From assembly GCF_001597725.1 (NCBI RefSeq), contig NZ_LUTR01000003.1, positions 1 to 64,000 on the forward strand: DNA of 64,000 nt. The letters are read 5' to 3'. Both the position numbers and the translations under genes were made by a program. Source of the stretch: Neptuniibacter marinus. GTDB lineage: Bacteria > Pseudomonadota > Gammaproteobacteria > Pseudomonadales > Balneatricaceae. This document shows, piece after piece, positions 54,259 through 63,952 of this stretch. Position 1 is the stretch's first letter; each line of letters begins with the position of its first letter. The notes beneath the pieces were generated by a model. The model had not been told where the DNA came from, made no database searches, and saw nothing but the letters and a program-made list of their open reading frames with translations.

Positions 54259-55506
54259 ATGAGTACCATCACTAATAGTTCTTTACATAATTTCAAAGTA
54301 GTCATGTTGGATGCTGAATGCCGATATACTAATTGGACTAGAGATATCACGGAGTCTAATCTTTCGTGGGATTTTGTTCGCTTTGATTCTAAAGACAGTT
54401 TGCTTTTATGTTTAGATGAGCAGATTTGTGATGCGGTAATTATCCCTTGCTCTATGCGTGCTCAAGTTGATATTGAGTTGATGGCTCAAATAGCTAAACG
54501 CCATCCTACGTCTGTTCGAGTGTTTATGGGGGCAGAATATTGGAATGCCGCTCAAAAAGCGAAAGCGGCGGATGTGGCACACCGAATTTATCCTAGCGCT
54601 GTAACGATTGAAGGCTTAGGGGCGTCGCTTGAATATCAAATTAAATTACTCCACTTACTTAATCGAAGTTCCTTACAAGCTTATGTAGGGTCTGTTGGTT
54701 GCTTGCCGTCACCCCCTAGTATCTATCGTCAACTTACCGATGCTATTAATTCTGATCGCGCAGATTTGGCTGATATTGGTGAAATTGTTGAGCAAGATCC
54801 CGCCGTTGTCGCGCAAATCATGAAGCAGGTAAATTCTGCTTTCTTTGGCTTTGAACGCACTATCGTTGATTTAAAAGAAGCGATCTCTATGCTAGGTGTT
54901 CGTAACTTACGTAGTCTTGCCTTAAGTAGCCAGTTAAATAACCAGTTTAAAAGCCCAGATGATTGGAAGGCATTTTCATTTGAGCAGATGAATGCGCGCT
55001 CCTTAGTTGTGGCTCGTTTGGCACAGACCATCTGTCGTCGATCAGGTGCCAGCAAAGTGATGCAGGATCAAGCCTTTTTGGCGGGTTTACTGCATGATTT
55101 GGGTATATTGATAATGGCATCTCATAATCCAGAGCAATATAAAAAACTACTAAATTATGCGGTTAAAAAAAGTAAACCTATCTATTTGGTAGAGAAGGCG
55201 GCTTTTGGCTTTTTCCATGGTGAGGTAGCGGGCGCTTTGCTTGCTTTATGGAACTTACCTCCTCAAGTGATAGAGGCGGTGATGTTACATCATGTCCCAC
55301 ATCTATCTAAAGATCATGATTTTAAAGTACTAACTGCCGTGCATGTTGCTGATGCAATGATACCCTCAGTGCATGTGGAAGGAGAGTGTAATCTCGCGAG
55401 TAATTTATCACTACGTTATTTAGATCAAGTGGGCGTTATGGATGAAGTCCCACAATGGCGGATTGTCGCCAATGAATACCGTGTTCGCATGGTATCCAAC
55501 TTATAA
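54259..55506 (+). CDS. HDOD-domain signalling protein with REC-like N terminus
   Basis: The protein is 415 residues. Residues 1-130 resemble a degenerate receiver domain (VVMLDAECRYTNWTRDI; no convincing phospho-Asp). The HDOD domain (LPSPPSIYRQLTDAINSDRADLADIGEIVEQDPAVVAQIMKQVNSAFFGF) covers about 150-350, with HD-like LAGLLHDLGILIMA. HDOD proteins are non-catalytic signalling hubs often linked to c-di-GMP and motility. No partner is adjacent. Confidence 0.85.
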   Translation: MSTITNSSLHNFKVVMLDAECRYTNWTRDITESNLSWDFVRFDSKDSLLLCLDEQICDAVIIPCSMRAQVDIELMAQIAKRHPTSVRVFMGAEYWNAAQKAKAADVAHRIYPSAVTIEGLGASLEYQIKLLHLLNRSSLQAYVGSVGCLPSPPSIYRQLTDAINSDRADLADIGEIVEQDPAVVAQIMKQVNSAFFGFERTIVDLKEAISMLGVRNLRSLALSSQLNNQFKSPDDWKAFSFEQMNARSLVVARLAQTICRRSGASKVMQDQAFLAGLLHDLGILIMASHNPEQYKKLLNYAVKKSKPIYLVEKAAFGFFHGEVAGALLALWNLPPQVIEAVMLHHVPHLSKDHDFKVLTAVHVADAMIPSVHVEGECNLASNLSLRYLDQVGVMDEVPQWRIVANEYRVRMVSNL

Positions 55507-55538
55507 GAGAGGATCTCATAAAATCGCTGGTAACTTTG

Positions 55539-55599
55539 GCCAAGTCTTGCAGGAAACATACGTTGGGGTCTGTAACAGGTAAGACTTGGCGATTTTTTT
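55539..55599 (+). terminator. Terminator after the HDOD gene
   Basis: GCCAAGTCTT and AAGACTTGGC form a 10-bp stem with a 32-base loop, followed by GATTTTTTT. The long loop contains further pairing potential. Confidence 0.75.
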
Positions 55600-55690
55600 A
55601 GCTTAACAGGGCAACTTTCTTAAACCCTTTTCACTTATCTTGCTACAATCTCACTGATAAATATGAGCTGATATTAGAATGTGAGGATGT

Positions 55691-56683
55691 GTGAGTAAAC
55701 CTTTGAAAAGTAGCAGTGATCGATCTGTAGTTAAAACCTCACTGCACGCTCGCAATCTCCATCGCTCACGTTATGATTTTGATCAGCTGTGCAAAGCATC
55801 TCCTGAGCTGTTATCCCACGTATATCAAACGCCTAATGGGCAAGATTCCATTAACTTTTCTGACCCGCAAGCGGTTAAATTACTTAACCAAGCTCTTTTG
55901 AAAGTATTCTATCAGATAGCATTTTGGGATCTTCCTCAAGGTTATCTTTGCCCGCCTATCCCAGGACGAGCAGATTACATACATCATATAGCGGACCTGC
56001 TAGCGGAGAGTAACGGAGGTCGTGTACCTGTAGGTACAAAGGTGCATGGTTTAGATGTGGGAGTGGGGGCTAACTGTATCTATCCCATTATTGGTAGTCA
56101 GAGCTATGGGTGGCAGTTTGTTGGCTCTGATATAGATCCTATCTCCATTGCTGCGGTGGGTGAGATTGTTAGATCAAACAAGGTGATGAAGAATAAATTA
56201 CAGTGCCGATTACAGCCCTCGTCTGATCGAATCTTTGAAAATATTATTCAGCCGGAAGAGTTCTTCCATTTCTCTATCTGCAATCCCCCCTTTCATGCTT
56301 CGCTTGCAGAAGCTAGCGCGGGAAATAAGCGTAAAGTGAGAAACTTAAATCGAGCTAATGGAAATGCGGATAAGGCTAAAGAGAAACTCAATTTTGGCGG
56401 GCAGGGCGCTGAATTGTGGTGTAAAGGTGGTGAGGTCGCTTTTGTACGCCAAATGATTAAAGAGAGTAAACACTTTGCAGATAATGTGCTTTGGTTTACG
56501 ACGTTAATATCTAAAAAAGATAATCTGCCGGCTGTTTATCAGGTACTTAAGCAGGTGAATGCTAAAAAAGTTAAAACGGTTGAGATGGCGCAAGGGCAAA
56601 AAGTTAGCCGCTTTGTTGCTTGGAGTTTTTATACTGCATCGGATCCTGAGTTTTCCTTTCTTGATCCTTCTTCTGCTTCCTAA
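55691..56683 (+). CDS. rlmF: 23S rRNA adenine(1618)-N6-methyltransferase
   Basis: The protein is 330 residues from GTG (an ATG just upstream is out of frame). SAM-binding [17 protein letters not shown] and the catalytic [11 protein letters not shown] are visible, together with [16 protein letters not shown], the RlmF signature. It methylates A1618 of 23S rRNA. Confidence 0.95.
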   Translation: MSKPLKSSSDRSVVKTSLHARNLHRSRYDFDQLCKASPELLSHVYQTPNGQDSINFSDPQAVKLLNQALLKVFYQIAFWDLPQGYLCPPIPGRADYIHHIADLLAESNGGRVPVGTKVHGLDVGVGANCIYPIIGSQSYGWQFVGSDIDPISIAAVGEIVRSNKVMKNKLQCRLQPSSDRIFENIIQPEEFFHFSICNPPFHASLAEASAGNKRKVRNLNRANGNADKAKEKLNFGGQGAELWCKGGEVAFVRQMIKESKHFADNVLWFTTLISKKDNLPAVYQVLKQVNAKKVKTVEMAQGQKVSRFVAWSFYTASDPEFSFLDPSSAS

Positions 56684-56800
56684 GCTATTGATTTTGAGTC
56701 CTATCTCTGTATTGTAAAGGTCTTGCTGTCAGCTAAATAACGTCGATTTAGGTTAAGTGCTGGCTTAGTGTATTGCCCCTAATAAGGTGGTTTATATCAC

Positions 56801-57595
56801 ATGTTTCGTTATTTCGGTTTTGGCTCCAATATGAATCAGCTCTCCCTACGAGCTAAAGGTGTTGAGCCTTTAACATCGCAGCGAGCGGTTTTGCGCGGTT
56901 GGCGTTTGCGCTTTAATGTGCAGCACTTCTTCCGGCAGGAGGGCGGTGTTGGAAATATTGAATGTACCGGTAATCTGAGTGATTGTGTTTGGGGTGTGCT
57001 TTATGAGTGTCCAGATGAGGCGCTTGCACCTTTAGATGCGGTAGAAGCTTGCGGCCATGGTTATGACCGAGTCAATGTTGATGTGGAAACAGAAAGTGGA
57101 ATTATCACGGCGTTTGCCTATATTGGCATAGCTGAGTTTATCAATGAGATGTGTTTACCTAGCCAGCGCTACCTTAATATTATTGTTGAGGGTGCCCGAT
57201 CAGCAGGACTTGATGCTGAATATGTAACCGCGCTTGCACGTCACCCTGTGCATGACCCTGGCGTATACCCTCCTTTTCAGCCTCCCCAAGGTGATTATCC
57301 TCAATTTAATAGAACTTCTTTAGCTCAGTATCCATTGTATACGGTGTTGGATGGGTCTGTTTTTGATATGTCGGAGGCGCGACGACAGCATGAATATTTA
57401 AAAGGTTTCTTCGGGGGTAAAGATATGACATTGTTTCATCTAAAAAGGCTAGATTGTAGCGATCATAGTGAAACTATGCATGATGTGAGGCACAGGCGCT
57501 TTAATCAGGCCCAGCGGCAATATTTAGACGCGTTTCTACACGAATATGCTCGCGAGTACCGTTATGTTGGACGCTTTGATTACAGCGAAGAGTAA
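56801..57595 (+). CDS. Gamma-glutamylcyclotransferase-like protein
   Basis: The product is 264 residues. The N-terminal FGFGSNMN is the substrate-binding loop of the GGCT/AIG2 fold, followed by the VWGVLYECPDEALAPLDAVEACGHGYDR strand-loop. A C-terminal extension of about 80 residues (YTVLDGSVFDMSEARRQHEYLKGFFGGKDMTLFHLKRL) is not part of the core fold. Starts a three-gene operon with an MBL-like gene and the giant pseudokinase-GGDEF gene. Confidence 0.78.
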   Translation: MFRYFGFGSNMNQLSLRAKGVEPLTSQRAVLRGWRLRFNVQHFFRQEGGVGNIECTGNLSDCVWGVLYECPDEALAPLDAVEACGHGYDRVNVDVETESGIITAFAYIGIAEFINEMCLPSQRYLNIIVEGARSAGLDAEYVTALARHPVHDPGVYPPFQPPQGDYPQFNRTSLAQYPLYTVLDGSVFDMSEARRQHEYLKGFFGGKDMTLFHLKRLDCSDHSETMHDVRHRRFNQAQRQYLDAFLHEYAREYRYVGRFDYSEE

Positions 57596-57604
57596 GGAGT
57601 ATTA

Positions 57605-58318
57605 ATGAATCATTTTCCCCCAGCGCTTGCCCATGGTGCATTAGAAGAGGTATTTCCAGACCTGTTTTTTGTTAGTGGTGCTATGGAGACCGTTTTACAG
57701 GAGATGGACTGGGCGTTTAGTCGTAATATGACGGTGGTTCGGGATGGTGAGCGCCTGATCCTTGTTAATAGTGTACGTTTAGACGAAGAAGGGCTTGCGG
57801 CATTAGAGCGTCTAGGGAAGGTGACAGATGTTATCCGTCTAGGATGTTTGCATGGGCGTGATGATGAGTTTTATGTGGATCGGTATGATGCTGACTACTG
57901 GATTTTACCTGGTATGGAAAGGGGTAAAAGTGTGGAGGACGCACGTGTGCTTACAACAGAAAACCTACCTATCTCAGATGCTTCGCTATTTATCTTTGAA
58001 ACTACAAAAATACCCGAAGGCGTTTTACACATTGATCGAGCAGGTGGTGTTCTTATCGCCTGCGACGCACTACAAAACTGGTTAGAGCCAGATCAATATT
58101 TTTCCGATGCCTCTAAAAAACTGATGCAAAATATGAACTTTTTTGTGCCCGCCAATATAGGCCCTGTATGGGCGCAAGCGGCTGAACCTTTAGGGGATGA
58201 CTTTAAACGCCTGTTAGCCTTGCCATTTAAACATGCTCTATGTGGTCATGGTGCCCCTGTCTCTGATACCGCGTTCGATGATTATAATGCGACATTTCAA
58301 CGAATGTTCTCCCTTTAG
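57605..58318 (+). CDS. MBL-fold-like protein (divergent)
   Basis: The protein is 237 residues. VVRDGERLILVNSVRLDEEGLAAL and DVIRLGCLHGRDDEFYVDRY resemble the first strands of a metallo-beta-lactamase-like fold, and CGHGAPV near the end is like its last metal-loop. The full HxHxDH motif is missing, so it may be inactive or use another chemistry. Its stop overlaps the next start by one base. Confidence 0.55.
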   Translation: MNHFPPALAHGALEEVFPDLFFVSGAMETVLQEMDWAFSRNMTVVRDGERLILVNSVRLDEEGLAALERLGKVTDVIRLGCLHGRDDEFYVDRYDADYWILPGMERGKSVEDARVLTTENLPISDASLFIFETTKIPEGVLHIDRAGGVLIACDALQNWLEPDQYFSDASKKLMQNMNFFVPANIGPVWAQAAEPLGDDFKRLLALPFKHALCGHGAPVSDTAFDDYNATFQRMFSL

Positions 58319-61300
58319 TGCACAGTGCTAGGGAGCATGGAGTGAGGGGCGTCGGCTTAAAATTACCCGGTTATATCATCGGTTCAGTACTATGGCGGGC
58401 TGATGGGCGTGTCGTTTACCGTGCGCGCTGCTTATCCAATGATCTTCCTGTTGCTATTGAGACACTCGATACTGAATTTCCAGAACGTCATCAAGTGGCA
58501 GGTATTCGTCGAGAGGGATTGATCGGCCAACATCTATCGGAGGTTGTAGGGGTTCGAAAAGTCCATGAAGTGCTACCCCATGGCAGCGGTAATTTAGCCT
58601 TAGTCGGCGAGTTGTTTGATAACACCCTTAAAACATTGCTCATTCGTGAAGGGCGATGGGGATTGCCTGTAACTGATGTGCTCAATATAGCTTTGAGTAT
58701 AGTTCGAGCTTTAGGCGGTATCCATGAGAAGGATATAGTCCATAAAGCATTAACGCCGGGCCATATATTGTTCGATACCTTAACAAAAGGTGTTTCTATT
58801 GCCGGTTTTGGTATTGCCTCCGAATTAGATCAAGAGCGTCAAGCGGTGCAGATGTCTCGTCGTCTCGAAGGGCCTTTGCCCTATATCTCCCCTGAACAGA
58901 CAGGGCGGATGAACCGTGATGTAGATTATAGGTCGGATTACTACTCGCTGGGTGTGCTGCTTTTTGAGTTATTGACAGGTACACTGCCCTTTCAAGCGGA
59001 TACCCTGCTGGAGTGGGTTTATAGCCATATGAGCTGTTTGCCGCCTGCTCCAGACGAGCTAAGACCTCAGATCCCTAAAGCTGTATCAGCGATTGTTCTT
59101 AAATTACTCTCAAAAGAACCTGAAACGCGTTATCAAAGTACCGAAGGTATTATCTATGATCTCGAATGTTGCGCGGAGAAACTATCAATTGAAGATCACA
59201 ACATCGAGCCTTTCGAGTTGGGAAAGAATGATGTCGTACAGAAGTTTCTAATACCGCAAAATTTATATGGCCGCGAAGCTGAATTGGCTCAATTATTTGA
59301 GTTATTTGAAAGTGCAGTGACGGGACGAACTGAGTTTTGTTTAGTTCATGGTTATTCTGGGGTCGGAAAATCCGCGCTTGTTAATGAGATTGATCGCCCG
59401 CTGGTACGCGAACGAGGCTTCCTTGTTCAAGGTAAATTTGAACAGTTTCAGCAAGGGGAGGCTTATACCGCTTTAATAACGGCCTATCGAGGCTTGGTAC
59501 AACAGCTATTAGCTGAACCTGAAGTGGGACTGGGTGAGTGGCGGAAGAAGTTGCTTGACGCTTTAGGGCCTAATGCTCGTTTAGTGACAGATTTGGTACC
59601 CGAACTAGAAATTATTATTGGTCATCAGCCTGAGGTAGCGGCACTTCCTCCCGCTGAAGAGCGCAATCGTTTGCAGATTCTATTAACTGCGTTTCTCCGA
59701 GTATTTGCAGGAAAAGGGCACCCCGTTGTTCTGTTTCTTGATGATTTACAGTGGAGTGATGTGCCCACGTTGGCGCTGCTGAAACGCTTAGTTACCTCAA
59801 GAGAGATGAGCCATTTATTGTTAATTGGATCATATAGAAGTAACGAAATTGGCAGCGGTCATCCTTTAGGTTTGTTGCTTGATGATTTGAGCAATCAGCA
59901 TAATATTTGTCAACTTCCTTTAGGGCCGCTCGATCAACATTCCGTAAGGCAGTTAGTGGCTGATGCATTGTGTGGTGAGCTGGATGAAACTTATATATTG
60001 AGCGATATGCTTTTTTATAAAACACTCGGCAACCCCTTTTTTATCAATGAGCTATTGAGGCAGCTGCATAAAGAGGGGGCTATTACAGCAGATAAACAGA
60101 GTGGCAAGTGGTATTGGGATCTTGATGCCGCCCGTTGGTCAAATGTAAGTACAGATGTTGTTGAATTTATGGTGGGTAACCTCCGTCAGCTTCATCCTGA
60201 GACTCAGAATGTTTTACAGTTAGCCGCGTGCATTGGAAGTACGTTTGATCTTCAAACCTTAGCGGCTATTTCTGAACAAAGTATTGATGATACGGCTATA
60301 GCACTTTTACCTGCATTGAAACTTCAAACAGTGCTACCTTTGCATAGTGATTATCGTTTGGTCGGGCGGAATTCGGAGGCGTTAGGGTTTAATCCAATTT
60401 ATAGGTTCCAGCATGACCGTATACAGCAAGCTGCTTATACGCTTATCGACGTTCAGCGTTTACCTGAGGTACATCTTTCGGTAGGGCGTCGCATGTTACG
60501 TCATGCTGGTGAAACTGTACCTAATGATCGCTTAATTGATATTGTGGAGCATTTAAACGAAGGGCGTTTACTGATTGAGTCGGAAGCGGAGCGTTTATAT
60601 CTTGCTGAACTTAATCTACGTTCCGCTGTGCGAGCGAAACACACTTCGGCTTATGAGGTGGCACTGAATTATCTACAAATAGCTATTGGTTTATTACCCG
60701 CTAACCCTTGGTGTAGCGCGCCAAAGTTAATGCAACCTTTAGCTATAGAGATCCAACAATGTACTTATCTCACAGCTCGAACGGAGCAGGCAGAAGAGTG
60801 GATCGAAATTTTATTAGAGCATGCGCATACTGATTTGCAGAAAAGTGACATTCTGGCCACACGAACACGACAGTATTCGACCCTTGGAAGGATGGAGGCA
60901 TCGATTCTCTCTGCTATTCAAGGCCTTGCGCTTTTAGGTGTGGAGTTTACCGATAATCCAACAGATGAAGAGGTTGCCGAGGAGCGGCGGAGGGTTAAGA
61001 TTAACTTAGGTGAACGCCAAGTTGCGGAGCTTGTGGATGCTCCGTTAGTTAAAGATGAGGCTGTTTTAACCGCGATACGTCTTATGATGGAAATTTTTCC
61101 AGCCACGTTTCTTTCGGGTTGTGGGAATCTATTTCCGTATCTGGTCTTAAAGGCAGTCAATCTTTCGTTACGGCATGGAAATAGCCCCGAATCCGCTTTT
61201 GCATATGCCGCTTACGGCATGCTCTTGTGTGGTGATATTGACGAGCCCGAAGAGGGTTATCAATATGGGAAAGTTGGTTTAGCCTTGAATGACCGTTTTG

Positions 61301-63405
61301 ATGATCAGGCGCTACGGACACGCGTGATTTATGTCTACGCAATGTTTGTTCATCACTGGAGTAATCATTGGTCTACGTTGACCCCTTTATTTCGTAAAGG
61401 TATTGAATCGGGTTATCAATCCGGAGATCTGCTTTACCTTGCATACAGTGCTCAAGACTGTGTGATTTGGGATCCTACTCTTGATTTAGAAACGGCCCAT
61501 CGTCTACATGCGGAAAATTTAGAGATTGTTCGAGAGTGTGCTTATCAGGACTCATTAGATTCTGGTACCTTATTTTTGCAGTTACAGCGTAATTTGCTGG
61601 GACTGACGCATACACCGTTTACCTTAAGTGATGATGACTTTGATGAGCAGCGCTGCTTAGAGGGTATGCGTGAACGTCAGTTTATGACAGGGATTGCCAA
61701 TTATCAGATCTATACTGCGGAGATCTGCTTTTTGTATGGCGATTATGATCGTGCGTTGAGCTTTGTTCGTGCACAGGATTTGATGATCAAATCTTCCATG
61801 TCACTACCACAGTTAGTGCGTTTTTATATTGTATCTTTTCTGACGCTTGCAACACATTTTCCATTAATGGGAACTGACGATCAGGCTGAAACAGGTCAAC
61901 GTTTAGAGCGTGATCTTGCCCGTATGCGGCGTTTAGCAGATAACTGTGCTGAGAACTTCCGTCACCTTCAATTTTTAATGGAAGCGGAGTTAGAAAAGAT
62001 CTATGGCTGCCCGGAAAGCACCTTAGAGCTTTATGATGTGGCGATTGATGAAGCTAGAGAAAGTGGCTTTTTGCGTGATGAGGCGACAGCATGCGAACGT
62101 GCTGCCCGTTTTCTTATCGGCCTTGGCCGTAGACGATCAGCGGAAGGTTATTTGAGAGCGGCCCATCGTATTTATGATCGCTGGGGGGCACACCGTAAGG
62201 TGGAATTACTTGAGCAGGAGTTCCCTATATTAACTGAGTGCTCCGCTAGTGCTTATCTGTCAACGGCCAAGCAGGAGATGACAGATCTTGATTTAGCTTC
62301 AGTTATGAAAGCGTCTCGTGACATATCTGGCGAAATTTTATTAGACCGATTACTCAAAACCAGTATGAGCATTTTACTAGAAAATGCAGGTGCTCAATGG
62401 GGTTGCCTCGTGGTTAAGCACGAGGGGGAATTAGTGGTGGAAGCGGTAAAACTGCCAGATCATTTGTCGGCAGAGGGATTAGCAAATCATTCACTTATTT
62501 CAACGGTTGCTGGTGAGAAAATACCTTTACCTGTCACTTTACTAAGCCAAGTATTTCACAATGGTTCTGCGATCGTACTTCATAATGCACTAGACGATGG
62601 CTGTTTTATCCATGATCCCTATATACAGGCATTTAAGCCTTTATCTGTGTTGTGTGTACCTATTCAAAGAGAGCGATTTGAGGCTGTGCTTTATATGGAA
62701 AATAATCTTGCAAGCGGCGTTTTTAGACATGATCGTGTTGAGGTTATTCGTCTTTTAGCTGCTCAAGCATCTGTGGCCATTGAGAATGCACGCCTTTATG
62801 AGCAAGTGCAGGAGCACTCTAAAACCTTGGAAGATAAAGTCGCTGAACGAACGGCTCGTTTAGAACAAGTCAATCAAGAGCTACAAGGGCTAGCTGATCG
62901 GGATGGTTTGACGGGGGTAGCCAATAGACGCAGAGGTGATGCTTATCTAGCTGAAGTTTGGGAGCGTTTGCGCAGAGAAGCACACCCACTCACGATTATT
63001 ATGCTTGATGTTGATCATTTTAAGGCCTTCAATGATAACTATGGACATCAAGGTGGAGATGATTGTTTGATTGCCGTTGCCAAAGCGGTGCAATCTCAAC
63101 TTCTTAGACCTACTGATTTAGTGGCTCGTTATGGGGGAGAGGAGTTTATGCTCATTCTTCCGGATACCGATTATAAAGGCGCTGCACTTATTGGTGAGAA
63201 GGTTCGTTGTGCTGTGCAGGATATGACGATTGAGCATGCTCATTCATCAGCAAGTCATGTAGTGACGGTTAGTGTAGGTACCGCCACTATGATTCCGGTA
63301 ATAGAGCAGGGGGCTGATAGCTTGCTTCGTGAAGCGGATATTGCTTTATATCGTGCGAAGAGGATGGGGCGAAATCAATTACAACAAGCCTCTAATATTA
63401 GTTAA
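58318..63405 (+). CDS. Giant pseudokinase-AAA-TPR-GAF-GGDEF signalling protein
   Basis: The protein is 1,695 residues, GTG start overlapping the previous stop. Residues 15-275 are a Ser/Thr kinase fold with all catalytic residues lost: VAIE (Lys to Glu48), HKA (HRD Asp to Ala144) and AGFG (DFG Asp to Gly163). An AAA-type ATPase (Walker A GYSGVGKSAL near 345, Walker B VVLFLDDLQWSD near 474) and a helical TPR-like region follow. A GAF domain (about 1323-1490) precedes the GGDEF domain, with intact GGEEF near 1605 and an RPTD inhibitory site just before it. It resembles the cyanobacterial HstK-type kinase/AAA/GAF family but ends in a diguanylate cyclase. Confidence 0.9.
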   Translation: MHSAREHGVRGVGLKLPGYIIGSVLWRADGRVVYRARCLSNDLPVAIETLDTEFPERHQVAGIRREGLIGQHLSEVVGVRKVHEVLPHGSGNLALVGELFDNTLKTLLIREGRWGLPVTDVLNIALSIVRALGGIHEKDIVHKALTPGHILFDTLTKGVSIAGFGIASELDQERQAVQMSRRLEGPLPYISPEQTGRMNRDVDYRSDYYSLGVLLFELLTGTLPFQADTLLEWVYSHMSCLPPAPDELRPQIPKAVSAIVLKLLSKEPETRYQSTEGIIYDLECCAEKLSIEDHNIEPFELGKNDVVQKFLIPQNLYGREAELAQLFELFESAVTGRTEFCLVHGYSGVGKSALVNEIDRPLVRERGFLVQGKFEQFQQGEAYTALITAYRGLVQQLLAEPEVGLGEWRKKLLDALGPNARLVTDLVPELEIIIGHQPEVAALPPAEERNRLQILLTAFLRVFAGKGHPVVLFLDDLQWSDVPTLALLKRLVTSREMSHLLLIGSYRSNEIGSGHPLGLLLDDLSNQHNICQLPLGPLDQHSVRQLVADALCGELDETYILSDMLFYKTLGNPFFINELLRQLHKEGAITADKQSGKWYWDLDAARWSNVSTDVVEFMVGNLRQLHPETQNVLQLAACIGSTFDLQTLAAISEQSIDDTAIALLPALKLQTVLPLHSDYRLVGRNSEALGFNPIYRFQHDRIQQAAYTLIDVQRLPEVHLSVGRRMLRHAGETVPNDRLIDIVEHLNEGRLLIESEAERLYLAELNLRSAVRAKHTSAYEVALNYLQIAIGLLPANPWCSAPKLMQPLAIEIQQCTYLTARTEQAEEWIEILLEHAHTDLQKSDILATRTRQYSTLGRMEASILSAIQGLALLGVEFTDNPTDEEVAEERRRVKINLGERQVAELVDAPLVKDEAVLTAIRLMMEIFPATFLSGCGNLFPYLVLKAVNLSLRHGNSPESAFAYAAYGMLLCGDIDEPEEGYQYGKVGLALNDRFDDQALRTRVIYVYAMFVHHWSNHWSTLTPLFRKGIESGYQSGDLLYLAYSAQDCVIWDPTLDLETAHRLHAENLEIVRECAYQDSLDSGTLFLQLQRNLLGLTHTPFTLSDDDFDEQRCLEGMRERQFMTGIANYQIYTAEICFLYGDYDRALSFVRAQDLMIKSSMSLPQLVRFYIVSFLTLATHFPLMGTDDQAETGQRLERDLARMRRLADNCAENFRHLQFLMEAELEKIYGCPESTLELYDVAIDEARESGFLRDEATACERAARFLIGLGRRRSAEGYLRAAHRIYDRWGAHRKVELLEQEFPILTECSASAYLSTAKQEMTDLDLASVMKASRDISGEILLDRLLKTSMSILLENAGAQWGCLVVKHEGELVVEAVKLPDHLSAEGLANHSLISTVAGEKIPLPVTLLSQVFHNGSAIVLHNALDDGCFIHDPYIQAFKPLSVLCVPIQRERFEAVLYMENNLASGVFRHDRVEVIRLLAAQASVAIENARLYEQVQEHSKTLEDKVAERTARLEQVNQELQGLADRDGLTGVANRRRGDAYLAEVWERLRREAHPLTIIMLDVDHFKAFNDNYGHQGGDDCLIAVAKAVQSQLLRPTDLVARYGGEEFMLILPDTDYKGAALIGEKVRCAVQDMTIEHAHSSASHVVTVSVGTATMIPVIEQGADSLLREADIALYRAKRMGRNQLQQASNIS

Positions 63406-63700
63406 TTAATAGCACTAAATAACGTTCTATTAGCAACGACCGAGGACAGCACCACTTACATTTATAAGCTTCATCCTATTAAGCTCTATCGTTTTTTCTC
63501 TTAATCTCCAGTCAAAGTTCATTCACTCTGTATAGTTCGAGTCGTCTGCTGCTTGCCACTCAGTAGAGGTGAGTTTGCAAGGATAATTCGCCTTTTTTTG
63601 GGGCGCGGATGCTATTTTTGTTTTATTTTGGGGCGGGCTAAGTGTTCTTTGAGTCGATTTTATATTTTTAACTTTTTGTTTTTAAAGAATTTAGTTTGTT
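63406..63700. other. Intergenic region upstream of the guanidine riboswitch
   Basis: No convincing gene. An in-frame ORF at 63553-63792 has no ribosome site and overlaps the promoter and leader. T-rich patches occur at 63592-63600 and 63613-63623. No other RNA family is recognised. Confidence 0.4.
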
Positions 63701-63716
63701 TGGCCCTTATTTTGCT
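63701..63716 (+). promoter_or_regulatory. Sigma-54-like promoter for the riboswitch operon
   Basis: TGGCCC-TTATT-TTGCT has GG at -24 and GC at -12 in the proper 12-base register; one mismatch to consensus. Transcript would begin about 80 bases before the riboswitch. A TTGCTTT/AAAGCAA inverted repeat overlaps it. Confidence 0.6.
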
Positions 63717-63801
63717 TTTGTATAAAGCAATATGCACAAGAGCATACTTAGGTGGATGTGTACGCGAGTTAACACCGCTTATGACAATTTGATCAAATGG
63801 G

Positions 63802-63893
63802 TATCTAGGGTTCCGGCTACAAAGATGTAGTGACTGGACCGAGAGTTACCAACCTCACCTGAGGTCACACGGAGGGATAAAAGCCCGGGAGAA
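63802..63893 (+). ncRNA. Guanidine-I riboswitch (ykkC class)
   Basis: The conserved CTAGGGTTCCG start, ACTGGACCGAGAG block, ACACGG and the hallmark GGGATAAAAGCCCGGGAGA end are all present in order. CTACA-AAGA-TGTAG forms the variable stem. The class senses guanidinium and controls guanidine export or degradation genes. It lies 60 bases before a start codon. Confidence 0.93.
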
Positions 63894-63952
63894 CAAAACC
63901 TATAGGTGATGTCTCTTGTGCTTAATTTTCGTGAAACTACAAAGGTGAAGTT

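Noticed and set aside
63553-63792. 79-residue ORF before the riboswitch
   Set aside because: Leu/Phe-rich because of T-rich DNA, no ribosome site, overlaps the sigma-54-like promoter.
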